Assembly: GCF_006494365.1 (NCBI RefSeq)
Contig: NZ_VHIP01000019.1
Coordinates: 1-60,544, forward strand
DNA from: Aestuariibacter sp. GS-14
GTDB taxonomy: Bacteria > Pseudomonadota > Gammaproteobacteria > Enterobacterales > Alteromonadaceae
DNA: 60,544 nt
Direction: 5' to 3'
Position numbers and translations under genes: made by a program
The notes under the pieces: model-generated
Told to the model about the DNA's origin: nothing
What the model saw: only the letters and a program-made list of their open reading frames with translations
The model's database searches: none
In this document: positions 45,757 through 55,749 of the stretch, one piece after another
Numbering within the stretch: position 1 is the stretch's first letter
How the letters are laid out: every line of letters begins with the position of its first letter

Positions 45757-48700
45757 ATGTTTTCCCGATTCTTTATTCATCGACCGGTGTTCGCATCGGT
45801 CTTATCGCTGCTGTTTATTATTACCGGCAGCATTGCAGTGTGGCAGTTGCCGATCACGGAATACCCGGAAGTCGTGCCGCCTACCGTAGTCGTCACCGCC
45901 AGCTATCCGGGGGCTAATCCGCAGATCATTGCTGAAACCGTGGCGTCACCGCTGGAGCAGGAAATCAACGGCGTTGAAAACATGTTGTATATGTCTTCAC
46001 AAGCCAATGCCGATGGCCTGATGACACTTACTATTACTTTTGCTATTGGCACCGATGTCGATTTGGCGCAGTCGCAGGTTCAAAGCCGGGTTGATCGCGC
46101 CGTGCCGCGCTTGCCTCAGGAAGTACAAAGACTAGGCGTGGTAACAGAAAAATCCTCACCTAACCTTACCTTGGTGGTGCATCTTTATTCACCCAACGAT
46201 CGCTACGATATGTTGTATCTGGCCAACTATGCCACGTTAAACGTGAAAGACGAGCTAGCCAAAATAAACGGCGTTGGCCAGGTTCGTCAGTTCGGTGCAG
46301 GTGAATTCAGCATGCGTGTGTGGCTGGACCCCAATAAAGTGGCCGCACTGAATCTCACTCCATCAGACATTGCCAGTGCAATTCAGGAACAGAACCAGCA
46401 GGTTGTGGCGGGCAGTTTGGGTGCGCAACCGGTAAAGCGAGCTGACTTTAATATTCTGATGAATGTAAAAGGCCGTTTGAGCAATGTGGAAGAGTTTGAA
46501 AATATCATCATTAAAGTGGGTGACAACGGTGCGATCAGTCGCCTGAAAGACGTTGCGCGCATCGAATTAGGCGCTGACTCTTATGCCCTGCGCTCCACCA
46601 TCGATAACAACCCTGCTGTCGGTATGGGGGTATTCCAATCTGCGGGTTCAAACGCCATTCAGATTTCAGAAGATGTACGTGCCACTATGGCGATGCTGGC
46701 TGAGAACTTCCCGGAAGGTGTGGCTTATGAGCTGGCCTACGACCCGACGGTGTTCGTGCGTGGCTCAATTGAAGCCGTAGTAAAAACCCTACTTGAAGCC
46801 GTATTACTGGTTGTTGTTGTGGTGGTGTTATTCCTGCAAACCTGGCGGGCCTCTATCATTCCGCTGGTGGCGGTACCGGTTTCATTGATTGGTACCTTTG
46901 CCTTTATGCAGGTCATGGGTTTTTCGTTAAACGCCTTGTCGCTGTTTGGCCTGGTACTGGCCATTGGGATTGTGGTGGACGATGCCATTGTGGTGGTGGA
47001 AAACGTTGAGCGTAATATCAGCGAAGGCTTGTCGCCCGTAGAAGCAACTACCAAAGCCATGAAAGAAGTGACCGGCCCGATTGTGGCAACCACACTGGTG
47101 CTGGCGTCGGTATTTATTCCTACCGCCTTTATGACCGGCTTAACCGGGCAGTTTTACAAGCAGTTTGCACTAACTATTACCATTTCTACGTTTATTTCGG
47201 CGATTAACTCGTTAACGCTAAGCCCAGCATTATCGGCGTTGTTGCTGAAGGGCCATGACGCGCCCAAAGACAGGCTTACCCGATTGATGGACAAGCTGTT
47301 TGGTGGCTGGCTGTTTGCGCCTTTTAACCGCTTCTTTGCGCGCTTGTCCAAAGGATATGGAAGCGTGGTGAAGAAGATTATCCGTTTTGGTGTGGTAGTG
47401 GTGCCGTTGTATGTGGTGTTAGTGGGCGTAACGGGTTTGCAGTTTGCCACTACACCTACCGGGTATATTCCCGCGCAGGACAAGCAGTACCTGATTGCGT
47501 TTGCTCAACTGCCGAATGCTGCGTCTTTGGATAGAACTGACAGCGTCATTTCGCGGATGTCGGAGATTGCCCTTGAACACCCTGGTGTTGCCAATACCAT
47601 TGCGTTTCCGGGCCTGAGTGTAAATGGGTTCACCAACGCCACCAACAGCGGCATTGTGTTTGTGACACTGGATGACTTTGCAGAACGCACGGATCCGTCT
47701 TTGTCGGCAAATGCCATTGCTGGTGCACTGAATGCGAAGTATGCCTCTATTCAGGAGGCGTTTGTGGCTATCTTCCCACCCCCGCCGGTGCTGGGGCTGG
47801 GCACCATTGGTGGATTCCGTCTGCAAATTCAGGACCGTGCTGGTTACGGCTTTGAAGCCTTGAATGATGCCACTATGCAGGTGATGCAGAAAGCCTGGCA
47901 GGATCCGGTGCTGGCCGGCGTGTTTTCAAGCTATCAGGTGAATGTACCGCAACTGGATATTGACATTAATCGCGAGAAAGCCAAACAGCAAGGCATCGAT
48001 CTCAATCTGTTGTTCCAAACCCTGCAAGGCTACATGAGTGCGACGTATGTGAACGACTTCAATCTGTTTGGCCGCACCTTTCAGGTAAATATGCAGGCCG
48101 ATGCGCCGTATCGCGTAACTGCCGAACAAGTGGGTCAGCTAAAAGTGCGTAATCAGGCGGGGCAAATGGTTGCTTTGGACTCTTTCATTCAGATTCGTGA
48201 CGTTGCTGGACCCGACAGAGTGATGCACTACAACGGCTTTCCCACTGCTGAAATTAACGGTGGCCCTGCGCCGGGTCATAGCTCGGGTGAAGCTCAGGCA
48301 GCGATTGAAGAGATCCTGGCTGAAACCCTACCTAACGGCATGACCTACGAATGGACTGAGCTTACCTATCAGCAAATCCTGACGGGCAACGCAAATATGC
48401 TGGTCTTCCCGCTGGTGATTGTGTTGGTGTTTATGGTATTGGCTGCGCAATACGAGAGCGTGCGTTTACCACTGGCCATTGTATTGATCATTCCGATGAC
48501 CTTGCTGTCGGCATTAAGCGGTGTACTGCTATATGGCGGCGACAACAATATTCTTACCCAGATTGGCTTTATTGTGCTGGTGGGGCTGGCCACCAAGAAC
48601 GCCATCTTAATTGTGGAATTTGCCAAAGAGTTGCAAGACCAGGGGCTGTCGATCATGGACGCCATTCTGGAAGCAGGCAGGCTGCGGTTACGCCCAATTC

Positions 48701-48924
48701 TGATGACGTCCATCGCCTTCATTATGGGGGTAGCGCCACTGGTGTTTTCTACCGGCGCAGGTGCGGAAATGCGTCAGGCAATGGGGGTAGCGGTATTCTC
48801 CGGCATGATTGGTGTGACTATCTTCGGCTTGCTATTAACACCGCTGTTTTATTTCCTGCTGGCAAAGCGCCAGCCAGAAACAGCTTCGAAAGCACAATCA
48901 CCAGAAGGAGAGGCGCATGCTTAA
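45757..48924 (+). CDS. RND multidrug efflux pump (AcrB/MexB type, HAE1)
   Basis: 1055 residues, the standard length for hydrophobe/amphiphile RND pumps, with 12 membrane helices and two large periplasmic loops. The proton-relay Asp pair is in TM4 (GIVVDDAIVVVEN, near residue 408) and the matching Lys in TM10 (LATKNAILIVEF, near 945). The start MFSRFFIHRPVFASVLSLLF is typical. It exports lipophilic compounds from the periplasm and inner-membrane leaflet. It overlaps the outer-membrane factor gene by 8 bp, so the tripartite pump is made as one unit. Substrates cannot be predicted. Confidence 0.97.
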   Translation: MFSRFFIHRPVFASVLSLLFIITGSIAVWQLPITEYPEVVPPTVVVTASYPGANPQIIAETVASPLEQEINGVENMLYMSSQANADGLMTLTITFAIGTDVDLAQSQVQSRVDRAVPRLPQEVQRLGVVTEKSSPNLTLVVHLYSPNDRYDMLYLANYATLNVKDELAKINGVGQVRQFGAGEFSMRVWLDPNKVAALNLTPSDIASAIQEQNQQVVAGSLGAQPVKRADFNILMNVKGRLSNVEEFENIIIKVGDNGAISRLKDVARIELGADSYALRSTIDNNPAVGMGVFQSAGSNAIQISEDVRATMAMLAENFPEGVAYELAYDPTVFVRGSIEAVVKTLLEAVLLVVVVVVLFLQTWRASIIPLVAVPVSLIGTFAFMQVMGFSLNALSLFGLVLAIGIVVDDAIVVVENVERNISEGLSPVEATTKAMKEVTGPIVATTLVLASVFIPTAFMTGLTGQFYKQFALTITISTFISAINSLTLSPALSALLLKGHDAPKDRLTRLMDKLFGGWLFAPFNRFFARLSKGYGSVVKKIIRFGVVVVPLYVVLVGVTGLQFATTPTGYIPAQDKQYLIAFAQLPNAASLDRTDSVISRMSEIALEHPGVANTIAFPGLSVNGFTNATNSGIVFVTLDDFAERTDPSLSANAIAGALNAKYASIQEAFVAIFPPPPVLGLGTIGGFRLQIQDRAGYGFEALNDATMQVMQKAWQDPVLAGVFSSYQVNVPQLDIDINREKAKQQGIDLNLLFQTLQGYMSATYVNDFNLFGRTFQVNMQADAPYRVTAEQVGQLKVRNQAGQMVALDSFIQIRDVAGPDRVMHYNGFPTAEINGGPAPGHSSGEAQAAIEEILAETLPNGMTYEWTELTYQQILTGNANMLVFPLVIVLVFMVLAAQYESVRLPLAIVLIIPMTLLSALSGVLLYGGDNNILTQIGFIVLVGLATKNAILIVEFAKELQDQGLSIMDAILEAGRLRLRPILMTSIAFIMGVAPLVFSTGAGAEMRQAMGVAVFSGMIGVTIFGLLLTPLFYFLLAKRQPETASKAQSPEGEAHA

Positions 48925-50308
48925 GCTTACTCGTATCGCCAGTGCAATGTTACTGACAGGCATGGTCTCAGCTTGTGCGGTTGGGCCTGACTACCAGGCT
49001 CCCGATAACGTGTCCACTGTTGAACTGACAGTGCCATATGAAACCGCTAATTCGGTGAAAAGCTGGTGGCAGGTTTTTGAGGACGAGACCTTGTCGTCTT
49101 TAATTGACCTGGCACTTACTGAAAACCGGTCATTGCACGAGGCGCTAGCCAACGTGCGCCGTGCACAAGCGGTGTTCAGTGAATCCGGTGCCCAGCGTTG
49201 GCCTCAGGGCAGTGTGTCCGCAGGCTATCAGTCGGTTGAAAATACGTCGTTGCTCGACGCCGACGATGGTGTGCAGCTGCGCGGCTTCAATACCGGTTTG
49301 TCATTGAATTGGGATGCTGATTTGGCTGGCAGGCTGGTGCGAGCGGAGCAGGCGGCCTTAGCCAGAGCTGAACAAGCCAACTTGCTGTGGCGCGATGCCC
49401 AACTGCAGGTGATCAGTCAGGTGGTAAACAGTTATGGGCAATATCGTGGGGCGCAGATTCGGTTAGTGTGTGCGCAAATGAACCTGGCCTTTCTGCAGCA
49501 AAGCCGGGACGTGATTCAGGCACAAGTTGATGCAGGAACCGCAACCACATTTGAACTGGCACAAATCGATACACAAATTCACCGGGTTGAAACGGATATT
49601 CCGTCGATGCGAATCGCGCAGGCAACAGCCAAACGCACATTGGCGGCGTTAGTTGCTCGTCAGGCTAATGAACTTGAACTTGGCGGCGCCGCCAGTTTAC
49701 CAACTTTGCGAGCGCCACTGCCGGTAGCGCAAGGCGTAAATTACCTGCAATACCGTCCTGATGTGGCCAGTGCAGAGCGCGCCCTTGCCGCTTCCGTAGC
49801 GGATATTGGTGTGGCCACCGCGTCGCTTTATCCATCACTCTCTGTTAGTGGGTTTCTGGGCTTTTTGTCATCGCCAGGTCTGGCATTGAACAGTGCCTCG
49901 CAAAGCTGGAGTATTGCGCCTACGTTGCAATGGTCGGGGCTAAACTGGTCGGCAGTAAAAGCACAGGTGCGTGCAGCAAATGCTGACGCTGATGCGCAGC
50001 TGGCTCGCTTTGAACAATCCGTGATTGAAGCGGTAAACGACATGGACTTGTCGTTACAAAGCTATCAGTACAGCCGCGAACAGTTAGCAAGTGCCAAGCA
50101 GCAATTTAAGGCGAGTCAGCAATCTGCCACTATCGCCAGGATCCGCTACGAAGAAGGGAGCCTTGAGTTTCTGCAATTGCTCGATACGGAGCGCGAACTC
50201 ATTGCCAGTCGTGACCAACTCGCACAAGTCGAGCAATCGCACTTCCTACGCCTGGTGGAGGTGAACCGCAGTTTCAGTGGAGCGCTAAGCTGGCAACAAG
50301 CCGGTTAA
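48917..50308 (+). CDS. Outer-membrane efflux channel lipoprotein (NodT/OprM type)
   Basis: 463 residues. Lipobox VSAC with Cys20 and the standard AVGPDYQAP start of the NodT/OprM family. Two repeats of the outer-membrane efflux protein domain follow (about 65-245 and about 270-455), made of long coiled helices with short barrel strands. With the adaptor and pump genes it completes the tripartite system. Its start overlaps the pump gene by 8 bp. A terminator follows. Confidence 0.95.
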   Translation: MLKLTRIASAMLLTGMVSACAVGPDYQAPDNVSTVELTVPYETANSVKSWWQVFEDETLSSLIDLALTENRSLHEALANVRRAQAVFSESGAQRWPQGSVSAGYQSVENTSLLDADDGVQLRGFNTGLSLNWDADLAGRLVRAEQAALARAEQANLLWRDAQLQVISQVVNSYGQYRGAQIRLVCAQMNLAFLQQSRDVIQAQVDAGTATTFELAQIDTQIHRVETDIPSMRIAQATAKRTLAALVARQANELELGGAASLPTLRAPLPVAQGVNYLQYRPDVASAERALAASVADIGVATASLYPSLSVSGFLGFLSSPGLALNSASQSWSIAPTLQWSGLNWSAVKAQVRAANADADAQLARFEQSVIEAVNDMDLSLQSYQYSREQLASAKQQFKASQQSATIARIRYEEGSLEFLQLLDTERELIASRDQLAQVEQSHFLRLVEVNRSFSGALSWQQAG

Positions 50309-50319
50309 TTCAAATATAT

Positions 50320-50355
50320 GCAGCGCTGGATAATGCAATTCATCGCTGCGTTTTT
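50320..50355 (+). terminator. Terminator after the RND operon
   Basis: A 6-bp GC-rich stem GCAGCG / CGCTGC (50320-50325, 50344-50349), extended by two weaker pairs, is followed by GTTTTTC. It lies 12 bp past the channel gene stop. The 18-base loop is long, so read-through to the PagL-like gene is possible. Confidence 0.6.
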
Positions 50356-50388
50356 CAGTTTACTTATTTGAAGAGAGGTATTAACGGC

Positions 50389-50928
50389 TTGCGATATACG
50401 CTTAACAACTATCTTTGGGTTATCTTTACTTTCACCCTGTTTTCGTCAACCGCAAAGGCGCTTAATCAAATCTCGGTAGACGTGCTTAAAGGCGAAGGGG
50501 AAATTGCCGGGGCCAGATTAGGGCTGTCGCCCTGGGCATCAGCCAATTACCGCCTGCCATTATTGGGCAGGGTGGCGGTTACTACCGAATTAAGCCTTAC
50601 TCAACTACAGGCAGCAGGGGCGGATTCTGGATTTGATAACAACGCCGTTTATGCAGTTACGCCCGTGCTCCGCAAATCATTAGGCAGGCTTTTTTCAATA
50701 CCCACTGAACTGGAATTTGGTATCGGCGCCAGCTTGTTGGAAAACCGCCATTTTGGGCAAAAGGATTTGGGATCCAAGTTTCAGTTTGAAGACCGGCTGG
50801 GCTTGCTTATGCAGCTCAATTCAGGGCTCGCGGTTTCACTGCGCTATATGCATTATTCAAATGGTGGTATAACCGCCTCTAATCCCGGACTGGACTTTAT
50901 CAATGTGTCGCTGATTTATCCGCTGTAA
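50389..50928 (+). CDS. PagL-like lipid A 3-O-deacylase (acyloxyacyl hydrolase family)
   Basis: 179 residues from a TTG at 50389, placed 10 bp after AGAGAGG. A TTG at 50368 lies upstream of that site and is less likely. The signal peptide (MRYTLNNYLWVIFTF..., ending AKA) leads into an eight-stranded barrel. The HYSNGGI and NPGLDF segments near the C-terminus hold the His-Ser pair of PagL, and an Glu follows the pattern in other members less clearly. PagL removes the 3-O acyl chain of lipid A in the outer membrane. It sits just after the efflux operon, so envelope remodelling and efflux may respond together. Confidence 0.75.
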   Translation: MRYTLNNYLWVIFTFTLFSSTAKALNQISVDVLKGEGEIAGARLGLSPWASANYRLPLLGRVAVTTELSLTQLQAAGADSGFDNNAVYAVTPVLRKSLGRLFSIPTELEFGIGASLLENRHFGQKDLGSKFQFEDRLGLLMQLNSGLAVSLRYMHYSNGGITASNPGLDFINVSLIYPL

Positions 50929-50942
50929 ACGCAATATTCCGG

Positions 50943-51398
50943 TTATGGGGTGGTTCGTTGAGTGAATATATGCTGCTTTTGCATCACCAGTTTATACAGC
51001 GTATTTACAACATCCCTGGCACTTTCCTGAACTTTAATCTGAGTTGCATCGTCAACCAGGCCTTCAACATGAAAGCGGAGTGATTCTTCAATGCCCGCGA
51101 GGGCCATTTGCCAATCGCCAAATTGCCTGGTTGCGATTTGTTCGTAATTCAATACGGTTACCGCCATGTGCCGGGCATCCATTTGGATAGACTCAAAAAG
51201 CGTTTCAATATCTTCTTGCGTACCTTCTATAACCTGACAGAAATAGCCGCCTGAGTACAAGAGTGCTCCCGTGATGTTTTTTGCTCTGTTGTTGCTTTGT
51301 GCAACCTGTAAAATACGGGTAATTTCGTTTTCAACAGTATGTTGGTTACCGACAATGGCACTGCGGCTGATATAAGCGATCTGAGAGAGCGAACTCAT
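50943..51398 (-). CDS. BLUF-domain blue-light photoreceptor (short)
   Basis: 151 residues, almost all BLUF domain. The flavin-switch residues line up: Tyr9, Asn37, Gln55, Trp96 and Met98. The Gln-to-Trp and Gln-to-Met spacings (41 and 43) match AppA. FAD binding and blue-light sensing are therefore likely. The C-terminal helices (about 105-150) are the usual dimer/output helices. Its ATG overlaps the stop of the upstream EAL gene as ATGA (51395-51398), so the two are translationally coupled. In proteins such as BlrP1 and YcgF the BLUF and EAL domains are fused. Here they are separate. Confidence 0.93.
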   Translation of the reverse strand: MSSLSQIAYISRSAIVGNQHTVENEITRILQVAQSNNRAKNITGALLYSGGYFCQVIEGTQEDIETLFESIQMDARHMAVTVLNYEQIATRQFGDWQMALAGIEESLRFHVEGLVDDATQIKVQESARDVVNTLYKLVMQKQHIFTQRTTP

Positions 51399-52714
51399 AC
51401 CGTTTCCTCTTCAATTCGGAATGAAATTGCCTGATCAAATGGCATCGGCTTTGCGAAATAAAAACCCTGAATTAACGTCGCACCAAATGCGCCTACTAAT
51501 GCCAGTTGCTCTTTGGTTTCCACGCCTTCAACAATGATGTTCAGACCAATAGATTCGGCAATTCTGATGAGACCTGAAATCATTTTCTCGGCTTTATTCC
51601 TGGTTTTCGTATCGCTACACACTAAATCACGAATAAAGCTTTTATCTATTTTTATGCAATCAAACGGCAGTTCGATTAACCTGGAAATTGCGGAAAAGCC
51701 GGTGCCGAAATCGTCGATAGAAAGCTTCACGCCAAGGTCTTTGAGTGAGGCGAGTGAGTCTTCCAGAACATGACAAAACTCGGTTGATTCAGTAATTTCC
51801 AGCTGGATTTGCTTGCTCGAAATCCCGGTAGTTTGGATTGCTCGCTCAAGCGTTGCCAATAATATCTCGGCATCCTGGAATTGAGACGGGCTGATATTAA
51901 TACTGATACCAGGTGTGTAGCCCTTCATTTCGGGAATATTGGCTGCGTCCAAACACGCTCTGTCTATGATGAATTGCCCGAGTATGTTCATTATGTTGAT
52001 GCGTTCTGCGATAGGAATAAACTGTAGCGGAGGGATCAGGCCTTTAACTGGATGGTGCCAGCGTATCAATGCTTCGAAATATTCTACCCGTTTCCTCGCA
52101 ATATTGATGATGGGCTGGTAATACAGTTCAAATTCATTATTCGTCAGAGCCTGATGTAACTCATTGGAATTAATGAATAATGATACGCGTAAATCATTTT
52201 CTATTTCGTGGGCCTGTTGCGCTTCTAAAACCATTGTCGGGGAAAACTCTACGATATTCAGGTTCCTTCGCTTTGCATTGTTTAAAGCAATTTCCGCGTG
52301 ATTAACTAAGGTTTTCCCGTCACAAAGAGACGCATTGCCTTTTGCAATTCCCAGCCGTAATCCCAGCACAATTATCTGCCCTTCAATAGCCATTGGACGT
52401 TGCGCAAATTCAAGTAATTTGCTGATTTCATCCTCCAGATTCTCAGATTGGGTAAATACCAGGCAAAAATGGTCGCCATGCAAACGACCTATTACCGGTA
52501 CGTGAGAAAACTGCTTTAACAATCTGGCAGCAGCCGTTTTGATAATTTTATCCGCTGTGTCCGGACCCACGGCATTATTGATACTGCCGAAGCGAAGTAG
52601 CTCAACATCGATAATGGCTAAATGTTCAATGCCACAATCCCTTGCAAGCGCTTCAACACAAGCAATAGTTTCTCTGCGGCTAAACAGGCCTGTCAGTGTA
52701 TCGAACTGTGGCAT
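51395..52714 (-). CDS. EAL-domain c-di-GMP phosphodiesterase with degenerate GGDEF
   Basis: 439 residues from the ATG at 52714, which has AAGGGA about 8 bp upstream. A longer frame to 52906 lacks support. An N-terminal GGDEF-fold domain (about 1-160) reads LHGDHF at the signature, so it cannot be an active cyclase. The EAL domain (about 180-435) keeps the catalytic set: EALIRW, SINISPSQ, EITES, DDFGTG, IKIDKSF, EGVE and QGFYFAKP. It should hydrolyse c-di-GMP. The gene is coupled by ATGA to the BLUF gene, suggesting light control of the phosphodiesterase in trans. Confidence 0.92.
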   Translation of the reverse strand: MPQFDTLTGLFSRRETIACVEALARDCGIEHLAIIDVELLRFGSINNAVGPDTADKIIKTAAARLLKQFSHVPVIGRLHGDHFCLVFTQSENLEDEISKLLEFAQRPMAIEGQIIVLGLRLGIAKGNASLCDGKTLVNHAEIALNNAKRRNLNIVEFSPTMVLEAQQAHEIENDLRVSLFINSNELHQALTNNEFELYYQPIINIARKRVEYFEALIRWHHPVKGLIPPLQFIPIAERINIMNILGQFIIDRACLDAANIPEMKGYTPGISINISPSQFQDAEILLATLERAIQTTGISSKQIQLEITESTEFCHVLEDSLASLKDLGVKLSIDDFGTGFSAISRLIELPFDCIKIDKSFIRDLVCSDTKTRNKAEKMISGLIRIAESIGLNIIVEGVETKEQLALVGAFGATLIQGFYFAKPMPFDQAISFRIEEETV

Positions 52715-52974
52715 GGTTGTTCCCTTATACTGGCGATCCTCAATAGCGTTAACATGTCGCTCATAAAATGAGAGGCTGCCTGCAACTTTAGTAGTAAAAG
52801 CATAGGTGACACTTTTATATAGGTAAATAAATACATCAATAAATTGAATGAGACCGGTGATAGTGATTGATGAGTTTTTCTCATTATTCTTTGCGGAATA
52901 ATTCAATAGTGCTTCGACTAATGATTGCTATAGTTGAATCTGACTAATTTATTTACGCTGCCAGGAGTGCACGC

Positions 52975-53442
52975 ATGCCACGTTACACGTTAAACGTTAA
53001 TAACACCTCCCATCAGGTGGAGGTTGAGGCTGACACCCCATTGTTGTGGGTACTTCGCGACGAATTAGGATTAGTGGGCACTAAGTATGGCTGTGGTGTT
53101 GCTATGTGCGGTGCGTGTACTGTACATCTTAATGGCAGTGCTATGCGCGCTTGCCAGTTACCAGTTTCTGCAGTTGGCAATAACGCGGTAACCACCATTG
53201 AAGGGCTGTCTGAAAACGGCGAGCACCCGGTACAAAAAGCCTGGTTGGAACACGACGTTGCGCAATGTGGTTATTGTCAGTCAGGTCAAATTATGTCGGC
53301 TGCGGCATTATTGGCAAATAATCCAAACCCCGACGATAAAGCAATTGAAGCGGGTATGAGCGGGAATATTTGCCGTTGTGCGACTTACACCCGCATTAAA
53401 GCGGCCATCAAAACAGCGTCAATCGACATTGTAAACGTGTAA
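52975..53442 (+). CDS. iorA: Molybdenum hydroxylase small subunit, 2x[2Fe-2S] (IorA type)
   Basis: 155 residues. A plant-type ferredoxin cluster uses Cys40, Cys45, Cys48 and Cys60. A second cluster in the four-helix domain uses Cys98, Cys101, Cys133 and Cys135 (CGYCQSG and CRC). This is the iron-sulfur subunit of xanthine-dehydrogenase-family enzymes of the isoquinoline 1-oxidoreductase class. It has no signal peptide and would be carried out with the Tat-tagged large subunit. It begins 10 bp before the large-subunit gene in one operon. AGGAG lies 8 bp before the ATG. Confidence 0.93.
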   Translation: MPRYTLNVNNTSHQVEVEADTPLLWVLRDELGLVGTKYGCGVAMCGACTVHLNGSAMRACQLPVSAVGNNAVTTIEGLSENGEHPVQKAWLEHDVAQCGYCQSGQIMSAAALLANNPNPDDKAIEAGMSGNICRCATYTRIKAAIKTASIDIVNV

Positions 53443-53452
53443 GGAGAATGGC

Positions 53453-55729
53453 ATGACAACACACTCCCCAACACAAAATGTACTCACTTCCATCGGCCGT
53501 CGTCAGTTTTTACGGGCTTCTGCCGCGGCAGGTGGTGGCTTGTTGATCAATTTCTCCTGGCTGGGATCGTCTCTGGCAGCGCGCGCCGACGCTGATAGCC
53601 TGCCTGACAAGTTGTTTAGTTTAAATGCGTTTATTCGCATAGCCAGCAACGGGGTTATAACGGCTATGGTGCCAAACCCGGAGTTCGGACAAAACCTGAT
53701 GACCTCTATGCCCATGATACTGGCGGAAGAACTCGACGCCGACTGGCAGTCGATTTCGGCTGAGCAAGCCCCTTATGATCCGGCGCTTTATCAACGGCAG
53801 TTTTCGGGTGGCAGTCAGTCTATCCGGCAGGCATGGAGCAGCTTGCGCATGGCGGGCGCAGCAGCAAGGTATATGTTGATGCAAGCCGCAGCAGGTAGTT
53901 GGAATGTGCCAATGGCTTCGCTAACCACGCATCAGGGCACAGTAAAACACACGGCATCGGGCAAACAGGCCAGTTATGGCGAGTTAGCGTCGTTGGCAGC
54001 CACTTTGCCCGTGCCTGAAAACGTCGCCGTTAAATCAAAAGACAGCTTCACGTTAATAGGCTCAGCTAAAAAGAATCTGGTGGGTCAGGATATTGTTACC
54101 GGCAAACCCTTGTTTGGTATGGATACGCAGGTTGATGGCATGCTGATTGCCATGATTGTGCACGCGCCTGCATTCGGGCAAACGCTGGCAAGCGCTGACA
54201 CTGACACCATTAAGCAGATGCCCGGTATTCGCGATGTGTTTGTATTTGATTCAATGACGCCGGAATACACCAAAAACTACTTCGACGTAACCGCGTTTCC
54301 CACTATGGTGGCTATTGTGGGTGATTCCACCTGGCAGGTCATGAAAGCCAAAAGGGCACTCAGCGCGCAATGGAAAACGGTTGGTAGTTATCAAGAAACC
54401 ATTGACCGCTTTGGTTCGCCGGTGGTAATTAACGTGCCGGGTGGACTGGAAAGTACGGCCGGTCACAAGCAAGCCATGGCAGCTGTATTGAGTGGCAAAG
54501 CCGGTAAATTAGACGTATTGCGCCGGGACGGTAACCCCGAAGCCGCTTTTGAACAAGCAGCGCAAATCGTAGAAAGTACCTACTACGCGCCCTATCTGGC
54601 ACATAACACTATGGAGCCTATGAACTTCTTTGCCGATGCCACTGGCGAGGTGATTAAAGTGTCAGGGCCGTTGCAGGGGCCGATTTTTATTCGTCAAACC
54701 CTTGCCGAGCGGTTAAAGGTATCGCCCGACAATATTGAGATAGACATGAAACGCATGGGCGGCGGGTTTGGCCGTCGGGCATATTCGCATTATTTGGTTG
54801 AAGCCGCGGTAATATCGAAAAAGGTTAATAAGCCGGTTAAGTTAATGTATACCCGCGAAGACGACATGACCATGGGCATTTACCGCCCAACGTATTCAGT
54901 AAAACTGCGTGCGGCGCTGTCTGCCAACAAAGAGTTAATTGCCTATCACGTTAGTGGCGTAGGTGTACCCGAGCATTGCGTGCATGAAAACCGCTTCCCT
55001 GCCGGTGCCATCGAGCACTATCTGGCGGAAGGCACTGCCCTTGATTCAAATATTACGGTGGGGGCGTTTCGCGCGCCGCGCTCTAATTTTATGGCCATGG
55101 CTGAGCAGGCATTCCTGGACGAAGTGGCAGAAGTCATGGGGCAGGATCCCATTGATTTACGCTTATCGTTGCTAAAACGGGCACAGCAAAATCCGGTGGG
55201 TAGCAACAATGATTACGACGCCGCCCGTTACGCCGGAGTACTGCATCAATTGCGGGAAACAGCCGGCTGGGACAGCATACCCGCCACTACGCCCAAAGGT
55301 GTGGCAGTGTATTATTGCCACAACTCCTATGCCGCACATGTAGTCACACTGAGCGCAGCCAATCCGCGCAATCCGCAGATTGATAATGTGTTTAGTGTGC
55401 TTGATTGCGGCATTGTGGTGAACACCGAAGGGGCGGTTAATATGGTGGAAGGGGCTGTCATTGATGGTATTGGCAATGCTATGTACGGCGAGATGACCTT
55501 TACCGATGGCAAACCCGATAAGCAAAACTTCGACCGTTACCGGATGATTCGCATGAACGAGATCCCCAGGAACATTAGCGTGAGTTTTGTTCAAAGCGAC
55601 ACTGATCCTACGGGCCTTGGTGAACCACCGTTTCCACCAATTTTCCCGGCCCTTGCCAATGCACTGTATCAGGCTACCGGCAAGCGATTGTATGAACAGC
55701 CTTTCGCGCCTCAAATCACAAAAGATTAG
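53453..55729 (+). CDS. iorB: Molybdenum hydroxylase large subunit with Tat signal (IorB type)
   Basis: 758 residues. A twin-arginine signal, RRQFLRASAAAGGG with RR at 16-17, marks export of the folded cofactor-bearing enzyme. The molybdopterin-binding domains contain GGGFGRRAY, GAFRAPRSN and the catalytic Glu in GLGEPP near the C-terminus. Members hydroxylate N-heterocycles or oxidise aldehydes in the periplasm. The operon has no cytochrome c subunit or XdhC-like maturation gene here, although many related operons include one, so the electron acceptor must come from elsewhere. The LysR gene downstream probably senses the substrate. Confidence 0.92.
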   Translation: MTTHSPTQNVLTSIGRRQFLRASAAAGGGLLINFSWLGSSLAARADADSLPDKLFSLNAFIRIASNGVITAMVPNPEFGQNLMTSMPMILAEELDADWQSISAEQAPYDPALYQRQFSGGSQSIRQAWSSLRMAGAAARYMLMQAAAGSWNVPMASLTTHQGTVKHTASGKQASYGELASLAATLPVPENVAVKSKDSFTLIGSAKKNLVGQDIVTGKPLFGMDTQVDGMLIAMIVHAPAFGQTLASADTDTIKQMPGIRDVFVFDSMTPEYTKNYFDVTAFPTMVAIVGDSTWQVMKAKRALSAQWKTVGSYQETIDRFGSPVVINVPGGLESTAGHKQAMAAVLSGKAGKLDVLRRDGNPEAAFEQAAQIVESTYYAPYLAHNTMEPMNFFADATGEVIKVSGPLQGPIFIRQTLAERLKVSPDNIEIDMKRMGGGFGRRAYSHYLVEAAVISKKVNKPVKLMYTREDDMTMGIYRPTYSVKLRAALSANKELIAYHVSGVGVPEHCVHENRFPAGAIEHYLAEGTALDSNITVGAFRAPRSNFMAMAEQAFLDEVAEVMGQDPIDLRLSLLKRAQQNPVGSNNDYDAARYAGVLHQLRETAGWDSIPATTPKGVAVYYCHNSYAAHVVTLSAANPRNPQIDNVFSVLDCGIVVNTEGAVNMVEGAVIDGIGNAMYGEMTFTDGKPDKQNFDRYRMIRMNEIPRNISVSFVQSDTDPTGLGEPPFPPIFPALANALYQATGKRLYEQPFAPQITKD

Positions 55730-55749
55730 TGTAACGACAGTTTGTGCCC

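Noticed and set aside
52715-52906. N-terminal extension of the EAL protein
   Set aside because: The ATG at 52714 has the ribosome binding site and begins the conserved GGDEF-like domain. The extension has no recognisable domain.
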